A DNA stretch of 64,000 nt, taken from positions 930,001 through 994,000 of the forward strand of contig JAJTTP010000004.1 of the NCBI GenBank assembly GCA_023313575.1. Reading direction: 5' to 3'. Position 1 is the first letter of the stretch. Each line of letters opens with the position of its first letter. Under the pieces are notes generated by a model. The model worked only from the letters and a program-made list of their open reading frames with translations. It made no database searches and was not told where the DNA came from. The translations under genes were made by a program, and so were the position numbers. Positions 23,688 through 34,669 of the stretch are shown piece after piece. Source of the stretch: Eutypella sp. D-1. Its lineage: Eukaryota; Ascomycota; Sordariomycetes; Xylariales; Diatrypaceae.

Positions 23688-26600
23688 ATGGCATCCCGAT
23701 CGCAGACTCGCAACGCAAAGATTTCTGAAAATGAATGGGCACGCCATAAGAATGCCATTCTAGCTCTTTATCTGGATGAGGATATCAACCTCGAAGCATT
23801 ATGTGAGAGAATGAAGGAGGAGCTAGGATTCGTCGCGAGGTAAGCTGACTTTCATTTACTGTTCTTCATGCCGCGGAGCTAACAAGATATTTCCAAAGCA
23901 TATCACAGTTCGAAGCCCAACTAAAGTCTTGGAATGCCCGTAAGAATCTAAAGGTTCATGAATGGAAGCCCATCCTTGATACCCTCGACAAGATCCCGGC
24001 ATCTACTGCGTGCCGGGTCATGATATCTGGTCGACCAGTACAAGAGAAAACGGTCCAGCGGGCAAGAAGATATGCGAAGAGCAAACTCGGTCGAACGGTA
24101 CCTCGCGGTCCACGCAATGCTTCGAACCATTTCATCCCTCTGCGATCCCGGGACAAGCAGGCCTGGGTCGAGATTCAGACGCCAGAAGGGAATTGGAGTA
24201 AATACCAAGACAGCACAGACGCCGAAATCTCAACCCAGTGCCAGATTGCCCCACTGCCTTCTCATGATTGCCTCCCCCACCTTGATCTACAAGAGCCATC
24301 GACACTGTCCCACATTTCATCACCCTACACAACATTTACCGTTCCAAACTCAGTCAATTTTACGCCATATACCTCAAGCTCCAATAATTCAGGTCTATGG
24401 GACCAAGAGTATTCCAACCTGGATTTTCAACCTGGTATCTGGACCATAAGTTCTCCGCCAATCACGACGGAGAACGCCCTATCTTTCTTCCACCCGACGT
24501 TGATAGAAGGGCTCAAGAACCTCCCATCAGTGAGATTCCTATCTTCATGGGATTCTTTCCTAGTAAATACGGGCCCTGGCTACCCCAGGTCCAGACATCA
24601 AATCACTATCGGAGTTTTGGCTCAACCGCTTGCACAACTTGGTACTTTTAGCCAAACCGCTGGGTTTACTATACCAGATTTGAGCCGCACTTTCAAGAGT
24701 CTGGCCACCGTCATTCCTGTCCAAGGACTTATAGCCTCGCATCAGAATAGTCTAGACATGATACCAGCAGATGGAATTCTCTCCCCTACATTCTATCGTC
24801 TCCTCCTATACTCTGTCATAAACGGACACGTAAGAAACCGTGATCTCACCCTCAAGTGTATCGCTAAACTTCTCGACCATCTTGAGAAAGTCAAATTTCC
24901 ATTCTCGAAAGTTCTCCAAACATTCTCCGAGCATGCTGCAAAAGCGTTTGCAGAGAGCCTCTCCCGAGCTGCAATTCAAGAATCGGAAAACCGGGTCCTA
25001 GGTACATTGCTAGACACAGGATATGTTGATGTCAATAGCCTCGACATTGGAAATCGAAGCGCTATCGAGTACGCATTAAACAAGGATAATGCAGACGGTA
25101 CAAAGCTACTTTTCGAAGCTGGAGCACAACCAAAAGAATACCACATCAGGTCACATATAAGGGAGGATGATTACCATGGTGGCAAGAAACCCGGTGATTG
25201 GCTGCTGTACAAAGTGTTGGATAGGAGGCTGAGCTTCTCACAAGAGACCATGAAGAGACTGGCATGGCTAGGCCTTGTTGACCATTTACTGAACGTAGGA
25301 GCTAGCTTGAAGCTCACTAACTTCAGTGATATCGACTGGTCCTTTGATGAGGGCGCGGATATTGCGTATCGCATTGCGTCTACTTTTACACTCTGCCAAC
25401 ATTATAACTTCTTTGCTAACGGTTGTCTTTGGACAATTGCGCACCATCTGTCCGACGACCGAGCGACAGAGGTTATACGAAGACTGGCATCTGATTGTGC
25501 CAAGAAGCATGGGGGTTCATGTCTGCACGATTTGAAAGGCATGATCTATATTGGGCTCTTGAGGGCAGCAGAGAGGAGGCTCTGCAATTTTGTCAAATCA
25601 CTTCTATCATATTATGTATCTGCACCCCCACCGGATACATTCGTTCTTTCACTCCTATGCGCTTCAATAAAAGGTGGAAGTACTGAGCTTATCAACTTTG
25701 TCCTATCATACAGACCCAACATCAATGGCATAGATGATGGCGGTTACGATATTCCCGTCAGACTACCGTCCATAATCAAATCTCATATGGAGGAAATGGT
25801 CCGTACCTCGCCGTTCGCGGAAGCCATCAAAGCCAATAACGAGCCTTTGATTCACAGTTTCGAACAGGCTGGCATCCTCGGTTCCTTGGGTGATGTACAG
25901 CGAGCAGCTCTAGTAATCACGGCGGCCAGCGAGGCTGGAAATGTCTCATATCTCCGGAGACTCCTGAGACTCCTGAGTGTCTCCTCAGACTTGGAGAGAT
26001 TGCCTCTGGAGGATCTTCTCACCAAGGCTATCGTGCAGAGAGATGAAGCTCTAATTGTTACTTTATTGGAGGCAGGCGCTTTCATTGACGACTTCAGTCT
26101 AGGCTTCCGACTTCCTTCCGATCCTAAACCTATAATCAAACCTCTAGTCACTGCGTTGAATCTCCGTGACGCCAGACTAGTCCGTATTCTGCTGAACGCT
26201 GACAACTACGGAATACTCAGCGAGCGTGTTATTCAATCTGCATTTGAATGGGGTGAAAAGTCCATCATAGACGACATTATGATGACAATTCCATCAAAGG
26301 AAATTGACCATAGCAGTCATATAAACCACCTTACCAGTGCCGACTATGGTTTTGAGCTACATGAAGACTTGTCGAAGGACAACGCATCCTTCGAAATTGC
26401 CAGGAGCCTAAGGGGTAAGCTAAAGAACAAGGAAATCTTCCAGTACTTTTTGGACTCCAAACTAGCGACGCGCGAAATACTCACTGAATGCCTGGTCGTG
26501 GCCCTTCACGAAGATGACAGGGATATGCTGCAACGTTTGCTTGATTCTGGAGCAGATGTCAAGGACAGTCTAGCTTGGAAAGTCGCCTCAAAGTGGCGCC

Positions 26601-27490
26601 CGCATATGATTTCTGTTCTCGCGGAAAATCTAGCTAAACGAAAAGGTACAGTCCTGACCAAAGGGATGGGAACAGGGCTCCTGAAGGAAGTAATAAAAAG
26701 TGGTTCGGGTTTTGCTGCGATAGCGGAATCTCAAATTCGATCTGGACTGGTTGATATTTTCCATGCCGGCGGTGTTAATAATTACTCTACCAGCCCCGCT
26801 ATCACCCCCCTTGGTGTGGCCATTGTCGAGTGTGGATCCCGGCCTTCATTCAAGCCGAATGTTGTCGTCGCTCTTCTCAATGCTAAGTGCGACCCAAACA
26901 GCATTGTGGAATGGGACGCAAGGGCTGGTTCCAACCAGACTGCTCTGTTGAAAGCAATTGAGGTAGACGCGTTAGAGCTAGTGAAGTTACTAATTGACTT
27001 CGGTGCTCGGGTCAACGAACCTCCTCGTTTCAGGGTAAAACAGACACCATTACAAAAGGCCGCAGGGGTTGGGAGCCTCGATATAGTTAGACTTCTATTG
27101 GAACGAGGCGCCGAAGCAAACGGCGAGCCGGCATTTTCGCGAGGCGGAACAGCACTACAGTTCGCTGCCATCGGTGGCAACTGCAACATAGCAGCCGAGT
27201 TGCTAAACCACGACGCACAACTATATGCCCAGCCTTCGAGATGTCACGGCCGATGGCCGCTGGAGGGAGCCGCTGAGCATGGCCGCCTGGATATGATCGA
27301 GTTCCTCTGGAGGGCAAATGGCAGAGTGATGTCTAACCGTGGGTTCGAGGAGAAGAATTACCAGAGAGCAATGGAGCTTGCCATCAAAAATGGGCATTAC
27401 GCATGCAAGGACCTGCTGGTTGAACTATCTGGACACGAATATGTGGATAGAAGCAAGTTGGCTTCACGCCCCATGTATATTGACGTCTAG
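23688..27490 (+). CDS. Clr5-domain protein with degenerate ankyrin repeats, 1247 aa
   Basis: Two exons, 23688-23839 and 23899-27490, with a 59-nt intron inside the Clr5 domain (AG|GTAAGC, AAAG|C). Residues ~15-70 match the fungal Clr5 domain: NEWARHKNAILALYLDED, then CERMKEELGFVAS and LKSWNARKN. A Ser/Thr/Pro-rich linker (~95-230) follows. Ankyrin-like helix pairs recur from ~410 (LLFEAGAQPKEY), near 766 (VTLLEAGAFID) and 925 (LQRLLDSGADVK), and are cleanest at ~1055-1200 (LVKLLIDFGARVN, IVRLLLERGAEANGEP, ALQFAAIGGN). Such Clr5-ankyrin proteins are numerous and lineage-variable in filamentous fungi; in fission yeast Clr5 is a silencing factor, but a role here is only inferred. Codon use is relaxed compared with LYS2. 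No NACHT or nuclease domain was seen. Confidence 0.88.
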
Positions 27491-28557
27491 CGGTTTCTCA
27501 GGGTGGTTTCTTCTTGGTTGAGATATACACGATCGTTACGGCACTGTTTCGTTTCCTAGAGATAAAGCTCAATTAATATCTTCGAATCAATGTCCCGCTT
27601 CTACGCCATCTTTATATCCCTAGTATTGGATGAGGGGCTTGATCAGAGTAAAAGAGATTTTCTTTTTTCGCAAGATCAGGTCAGAAGAAAGCTATTGGGA
27701 TGGATTCAAAATTGACCGTTATTGTCTCGAAAGCTTACTCTTATGTTCGCCAGCGGACCAAACAGTAGACCTAAGAGAGAACCTGGGTTTCTGATCATCG
27801 AGAGGCCGCGTGAGTGTTGATATTCGTCAAGGTTAAAACGGAGAGGCAGCTCACATGCACATCCAAGACGTCTGACGTCTCACACAAGGGTGTATAAGTG
27901 TCACGGAGGGCACAAACATGCTTCTAGTAAAATATAACCTCCATGCCAAGTCACAGTCCATTTTCGATGATGATGCACGTTGCCTTGAGCTTTCATCCTT
28001 GGGGAGTACGCTGCTGTGATAAACCTGGTAGATATACGTCTCGTCCCTGAGTGATTGGTATGAGGGCTCCTAGACACCGTCAGTTTCCACACTATTCAAG
28101 TGCGGAGCGGTATATGCCTTAACAAAGGAGTGCCTACCCAGGCAAGTAGTTTGAAAGCATGTATCACTACATCTAGTGGGAGAGCAATGTTAAACTATAA
28201 GTACTTTGCTTAGACTTGAAGGTCTCGTAGAAACTGCGATAGAAGCTACGGTAGGAGACAACCAAGTGGGTATACCCTAACGCGCCATTAGTGAATGACA
28301 GACTTGGGGGAAGATGGGAAGCAACACGTACCTTCGTCTTGTGATTGCCGAAAAGTTTTGATATCTAGATTTTCGAGTATGTACTGATAGGGTACGTTTA
28401 TATCCCCTTGACTGGTATAACCGCCCATGCGTCCCCTCCGGGCCGTCTATCGGTCCCTATAACTCCGGATATACATCTCTGCAAGGCAATATTAAGTTAG
28501 CCTATTTCTTACCCTCGTACTGGATAGAAAGAAAAGGAATATAGGAGGCATGAGAAC
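27491..28557. other. Convergent intergenic region, Clr5-ankyrin 3' / NIT2 3'
   Basis: About 1.1 kb of AT-richer unique sequence. Nothing coding or RNA-like could be supported. Confidence 0.55.
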
Positions 28558-29885
28558 TCACGTCCGCCTCATCAAAGGCAACCTCTCCCTCACGCTCTCC
28601 CAGAGTCCCAAATCAACATCGACGATACCGAGCTGCCCAACAGCGCCCTTCTCCGCCTCCCAGGTATCAGGCCCATCAACGGCGCCCTCGCCCCTGGCTT
28701 CGACACCGCCGAGCTCAAGCACGACTTTCCCCCACGGATCAACGACCATGCTATGGCCATAGCTAACACGCTTGCCCCTGCCGCCATCGGGGTCCGTATC
28801 ATGGCGTCCGACCTGGGCAGCGGCAACGACCCAGGCCGCGGACTCTATGGCGCGGGCGCGCAGCAGGACCTCCCAGTGGGCGCGGCCGGTGGGGACGGTG
28901 AAGGCGGAGGGGTAGGCGAGGATGTGGGCGGGTGCGGCAGCCCAGGGAGAAGCGGGGCCGGGGCGGGCGAGCGCGAGCGAGGGTTCGGGGAAGCGCAGAT
29001 CGAAGCAGACGAGGGGTCCGACGCGGCCGACGGGCGTGTCGAACGGTGCTGTCAGCGAGGCACCCGCCCGCGTGTTCGCTGACTCCCGCAGACCCCCAGC
29101 CGCGTAGTCGAATAGGTGCAGCTTGTCGTACGTCCCCGCTGCCTCGAGCGTTCCATCTGCGTTGATCCAGATTGTGCGGTTGTAGATCTTAGTTGGCGCT
29201 GTCTGGCTGCCTTCACCTACTGTCGCTGCGCCTGCATGAGGAGCGGGAGAGTCTGTTGTGGTCTCAGCCGGGACGGGCTCATGGATACCGACGTGGACAG
29301 CGAGCCCGTGCTGCTTAGCAGCAGACTGTAGGCCGGTCACGAAGGGCGACTGTGCGGTAGGCCGCGCGAGGCGTAGTGACTCTTGCGCCGAGGGGGCTAT
29401 GTAGTCCGACGCCTCGGGAAGGAAGAGGACCTGTGTGACACATGCGAAACAACCCGTGGTCAGCGGCTATGCGCTTTGCTTGAGATACCCCGCTGCTCTA
29501 TGGGTTCCTCTGGTGTAGGATACACAAGAGTCTTTCTCTATGGCATGTCCTATTTCCCCCCACTAACAAAAAAGGAAAAGGGCGCATAAATGGACACATT
29601 GCCCATTTCAATGTAAACTCACCTTCGCACCAGCAGCTGCAGCCCCAGCGACGAGATCAACGCACGCCTCGAGGTTCCGCGCCATCGAGGCGGAGGAGCA
29701 GATCTGGCCGACGGCCTATCGCGGGATCGAATTAGCACAACACAGCATGCCCCCTCTCCGAGCCCTGTCATACATTCACGTGACCCCCAACTCAACTTAT
29801 GTAGTGCGAACACCGCCGGAGCTCAGAGGGAGTAAGCGAATCGGGGGGGGGGAGGGGGGCAGGATTAACCCACCGCTTTCGCCAT
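28558..29885 (-). CDS. nit2: Carbon-nitrogen hydrolase, Nit2-type (deaminated glutathione amidase)
   Basis: Three exons proposed: 29885-29874, 29715-29623 and 29430-28558; introns of 158 and 192 nt; 325 aa. Family members hydrolyse the amide of deaminated glutathione, a metabolite-repair reaction in cytosol and mitochondria. The nitrilase triad is visible: Glu41 in LFLPEASDYI, Lys138 in DKLHLFDY and Cys177 in LVCFDLRFPE. The start AVGQICSSASMARNLE and the late GHSMVVDPWGKVV also fit. LPEASDY favours the deaminated-glutathione-amidase branch over other omega-amidases. The first exon encodes only MAKA and uses donor GTGGGT; it is chosen because it gives an ATG in phase 0 and the expected N-terminus, but it is the weakest part. 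The gene is very GC-rich. An inserted, Ala/Thr-rich loop lies at ~90-112. Confidence 0.85.
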
Positions 29886-31325
29886 ATCTCCGGTTCCAGG
29901 TCCGGGGTCTTAGTCCCGATCCGGCCGATTGTAATATGTTCCCTGTCTACGTAATTTAGTAAATAGTCGATTGAGGCCGCGGATCCGAGATCCGTGCTCT
30001 GGGAAACGCCGGAGAGAAAACGAGGTAGTTACAGCGGAAGCTTTCTTTCTCTGGGGGTTTGTAGGTGTATGTAAGTCAGGAAGTCTGTTTCTACGCTGCA
30101 GGATGTTGTGCTGTAGTTCAGGGGGGATAGATAGGCGTTTAGGGAGGCGGGGTTTAGTTCAGTCAGTTCTCACGCCATAGGTACCACACATACTAGAGCC
30201 AGACCGGGAATCGGCAATATCTCCAATCTAAAACCGGGTGTTATCAGGAAGCTGCCCCCTTTCCAACCTGACATACCCAACTTTCCTACTATAGATACCT
30301 ACTTAAGTATTCAATAATAGCAACGAAATACTACTATTATAAAGTTATTTACTCTCTCTGAGTAATAGATACATCAAAAACCATAGCAATACAGTTAACC
30401 TTGACGTATCGGCGTTTACACTCGTAGGTATACTTAAAGTTACGGATTGCATACAGCGAGACCCGTACGTTAGCGCTTCTACACGCAAGCCTACGAGAAC
30501 AAGTAGCAAAAATAATGATATCGCACAATTAATCATACAAGGGGCCCTCGCGTATAGACTTGATGATGCCGTGTTGATTACCTATCTCTCATGCGAACCG
30601 TAGACAGGGGGGGGTGCTACATCTATGTATGCACGGAGCCGGCTCGCTCTCAAGAAACGATGAGTCGAACGGGCCATTGCATCACTCACTTTTGCATCAA
30701 GTGCGCATGTTTTTTTTTCCAATCATTTGTTGGTTGATTCGGTTTGTTCGGTGCCAGGAGGCGCGCACATTCAAGACACTGGAGTCTTTCTTCTACCTGA
30801 AATTATGGGTTGGGCCAAGCGGAAATGCTAGTGCCACGATCGAGAAACCACACGTTTTTTTCTTTTTCGACTCCGATTTCTCCTGCGCCCGCCCAAAGGG
30901 GTGAACAAAAAAATTCCAAAGAGCCCCGAATAAAGCGTTCTTTTTCTCGTTGCCCGTTCATAGGATTAACCGGAATACCCTTTTTCCTCCGTCTGCTCAT
31001 GCTCGTCGTGTCCATTACCGTAAGACGCGAAAAACTCCTTAGGAAAGCAGACCTCCCTTCCTTATGCCCGTTCTCATGAGAAATGCCATTCGCCCCTGGC
31101 CTTTTAGGTCGATCCCTAGACAACGCCAACCTCCGTCAACATGATAGTGAAATTGCAAGAAGGCCTGGATAGGCCACGATGTTGTATGATACACGCTGTA
31201 TAATATTACGTGTTGAAAGGAGAAAAGCAGGCAATGTGTAATGCAAATCGAGACTCCGGCGATTTGAACGGAAAGTATATGGCCAAAAATGCCAGATCAA
31301 TGCCGTATCAAAGCGCTACCGAGAA
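29886..31325. other. 1.4-kb intergenic region
   Basis: NIT2 promoter side and SCD6 3' flank. The stretch ~30290-30545 is TA-rich and unlike its surroundings, possibly decayed mobile DNA, but it holds no recognisable motif. No gene is supported. Confidence 0.5.
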
Positions 31326-33531
31326 TTACTGAGTTGGCTGGCGATAACCACCTCGGGTTCGTGGGCCGTAGCCCCGGCCGCCACGTCCACGACCGCGGCC
31401 TCTACCACGATATCCACCCCGAAAGCCGCCGTCGACGCTGCCTTGACCGAAGGTCTCCATGTTCTTGCGCTGCTCCTCGCCTCTCCACTCGCGACCGCCG
31501 GGTTTGTGGCCGCCGTTCTCGGCCCGATCCTTGGATTCGCTCGAGATGTTGTCGAAGAATGACTTCGTCTTGTTGTAGGCAACAGGAATAGACTCCTCAG
31601 GCTCTTCAACTTCGGCCGCGGCGCCATTAACGCTCTCACCGAGGGGAGAGCCCCCTGCGATAGCCTCTTTCACCAGATCCTGCTTGTTGAACTTGGCATT
31701 TGATGTCTGGAAATCAAAATCAGAATCGGGCACATCGATCTTGTTAGGCCCACGAGCCCGGCCTCCTCGGCCACGTCCTCGACCCCCAGCGGCGGCGTTG
31801 ACTCTCATCTCATTGACCTTCTTAGTTAAGTTGTCCATTGTATTCGCACTGGCCGCGGAAGCATCCTTTGCGCCCAAAGCTGCGCTCTCAGTCTTAGCCG
31901 GGCCAGCTTGATTGTTCAGCTTGGCCATCGCGACGGCGACCGCTTCCTTGGCAGCCTGCGTGGCGTCTTTCAGGCTGGCAGCGTTCGAGCCGTTGGTGGG
32001 GTCTTGGTTCGTCTTAACAGCTGCGGCTGCAGCGGTAGCCTGAGGTGCCGTCTTGGAGAGTATGGCTGTAGGAATTGGTACAGCAGGTGTGACTCGGTTG
32101 CTCTTGGGACCGGTCGGGACGGATTTCGCATTAGCATTAGCCGGAGGCCCAGCGGCAGGAGATTTTGACAATGAATTCGCCGTCGCCTTGACTTCGGCAG
32201 CCGTGGGCTTCGAGTCGATTGGTGGAGTAGGTGCGGCGGCACTAGATGCTGTGGGCTGAGCTGGTGGCTGGCCTGCAGGCTTAGGCTCCGAAGCCTGGGG
32301 AGCACCGACTGGCTTCGGTTTATCCGCGCCAGGGGCGACACTGGCGCCAGCACCAATAGGAGTCGGCTTCGCATCCTGCTGTGGAGTACCCCTTGTACTC
32401 TGACCAGGTGCGCCCGGTGCGCCGGGAGCGCCAGGAGTGGAAGCGCCAGGGGCACCGGGGGCACCTGGACCTCCAGGACCACCGGGGCCACCCGGTCCAC
32501 CAGGAATACCCGGAGGCCCATGAGGACCGGGCGGCGGGTATCCGAAGTTGTTCCACGGGCCTGGCGCGCCAGGCGGGAAGCCCTGACCGGGTGGTAGCCA
32601 GTTGGGGTGAGGAGGATAGGGCATTCCGTTGAAACCAGCAGGACCGGGGCCGGGGCCCGGGGCGCCGCGACCCCATTGGCCAGGGCCAGGCGGGGGATAA
32701 AACGGATTCGGCTGATAAGGGCTTGGACCGAAACCAGCAGGTCCAGGACCTTGCTGATGATTATTAGGGCCAGGGCCACCGGGGCCAGCAGGACCACCAG
32801 GACCACCAGGACCCGGTAGGCCTGGTGCAGGCGCATTGCTGGCAGGGCGGGGACGGGCCTATATCCATCGTTGCGGTTAGCATCATGAATCATGCACATC
32901 ACTCAGGCAACATAAAAAGATAAGTCCTTTAATGATCAGAAGGAAGGCAACGGAAATATCAACACGGGGTTTATTTGCGCTTTTCAGTAAACAAAGGTTT
33001 ACATCCGAAATTTTTCGTCATGTGAAGAGAAGGACAGCAGCTATGCATTTTGGTGAAGTATTTGGTAGGGATAACTTACGCCAAGGATAGCGGGATCATC
33101 GGGCATCTTAGGAGGCTTGTTCTCCTTGGGAGGAGCTGGCGTCTCAATTCGGAGATCCTTTACATCGCTGCCTCTGAAGACGATATAATCGTAGACCTGA
33201 TCTGCAGGGGGGATCTCCTCGTCCGGGTTGCCTCTCCGGCCTTCGGTGCCATAGGAGGTGACATTCTCGAGGGAAACCGTAGACTCTTCGGAGTTGATCT
33301 CGTGCAAGACACCAGAGTACCTATTGTGCAAAGTCAGTCGTCATGTCACAACGAACAAGTTTCAACGCGAGGCGAAAGTCGCATCAGGGAATACTAACCG
33401 GATGTCGCTTTTAGAGATGAGAGAAATACGTGAACTATAGAATAGCACCGCATTAGCGAGAGAATCTTCAAGATATCACGGTCGCATCAAATGGATCAGG
33501 AGCGGGGGTCATACCCAAGAAATTCAGACAT
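31326..33531 (-). CDS. scd6: Scd6/Sum2 (LSM14) mRNA-decapping and translation-repression factor
   Basis: Four exons: 33531-33515, 33434-33399, 33320-33080 and 32858-31326; introns of 80, 78 and 221 nt; 608 aa. This RNA-granule protein represses translation and promotes decapping through Dhh1 and Edc3-type contacts. Residues 1-~85 are the LSm domain (MSEFLGSRISLISKSDIRYS, LENVTSYGTEGR, YDYIVFRGSDVKDLRI). The FDF motif (DSDFDFQTSNAKFNKQDL) lies near 471, the FFD box (KSFFDNISSE) near 531, the TFG box (NMETFGQGS) near 566, and an RGG tail ends the protein. Exon 1 is only 17 nt. The segment between LSm and FDF is a collagen-like Gly-Pro-Ala tract followed by Pro/Ala/Ser-rich sequence, making it longer than typical family members. 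Confidence 0.95.
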
Positions 33532-34669
33532 GATGAAAGAATCTCGGTGCACGCGCGTGCATATAGAGGGAGTGAATATGAGGTGTCGGACCAGACACAA
33601 CACAGAGGTTGTGTACACAATAGAGAGATGTTATTATCAGCTAGGAAGAGAGAAAAGAGGTAGGCGACTAGAACTGGAAGATGGAAGAAGGAAGGGGGAT
33701 TGATTTTTGTTGATAGGGAAGGAGGAAGGCGGATGGATGCGTTCAAGATTTTGTTATCGGATAGAAATAGACGATGAGAGTTAAGAGTGGTGAAGAGATG
33801 AGGGAGGGAGAGGGAGTGGGATGTTGGATGTGGGATATGCGAGGAACACACGTAACCACTCGGATGGGGGAGAGGGTGAGGTTGAATGTGAGGTGAAGGT
33901 TGAAGTTGTATCGAGCAAAGTTTGGGCTCGGCTCGCCTACTCCAGAGGTAAGAGCCAAAAAGAAGAGGAGGCTGATCGATCTTTCCAAGGCCATACATAC
34001 ACCCAACTAACTTCCAATTCTTAGTAAGTACCTAGGTACCTACAGTACGTAGATTGATTGTGTAAGGTGCGAGCGAGAGACAATAGGTACCTACCTGGTA
34101 GATGGATAAGATACGAAACACTACCTAGGTACTTATGTTAATTGTGAGAGGTACATAAAATTCCCGCTGTAATCTAGGGGGTCAGCTGGTATCTACTTCG
34201 TACCTAGAGGTAATGGCCGTTCAAATTTTGGAGGTTGAAGGTTCCAGCCACCGCAAAAATGTGCGGGCAGGTGGACCGAATCCCCGCGCTAGTGAGCTGT
34301 ATGTACATGTACGTAATGCTGACTACCCGAAGTTAAGCCCGTTAGCCAGAGGCAGCCCTGGAGCTGATATGGCTTAGCACATCTGCACAGCCACAAGGAG
34401 AACGTATATAACACTGAGAAGTCTAGATAGGTGTATGCCTTGTTTCGATTTACAGGTTCAACATCTGCATTGGGGTGGCCCTCGGGACTATCATTGCTGT
34501 TATCGGGAAGCTGAAGCACTAATAAACATTATATAGGGTATCTATCTTATCTATCCTAGCGCTTAGCAGATCCATCGTGTAGTCCGTAGCTAAATATCAC
34601 AAAGTCAGATAGTCCAGACCATGTCAGGCCTTTTCTAGGTGATTATGTTAAAAACATCTATCACCCATA
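33532..34669. other. Intergenic region, SCD6 5' / BCD1 3'
   Basis: 1.1 kb. The ~33600-33950 part is GA-rich on the plus strand, i.e. pyrimidine-rich in the SCD6 direction, as expected of its leader. The 34020-34150 part contains several GGTACCTA words. No exon is seen. Confidence 0.55.
34028..34039. repeat. Perfect palindrome GTACCTAGGTAC
   Basis: Twelve-base perfect inverted repeat in a local cluster of related words (GGTACCTACC near 34087, CTACCTAGGTAC near 34124). The same words recur in other intergenic gaps of the window. Confidence 0.8.

Noticed and set aside
30290..30545. TA-rich block as decayed transposon
   Set aside because: Composition differs from the surroundings but no terminal repeat, reverse transcriptase or transposase motif is seen.
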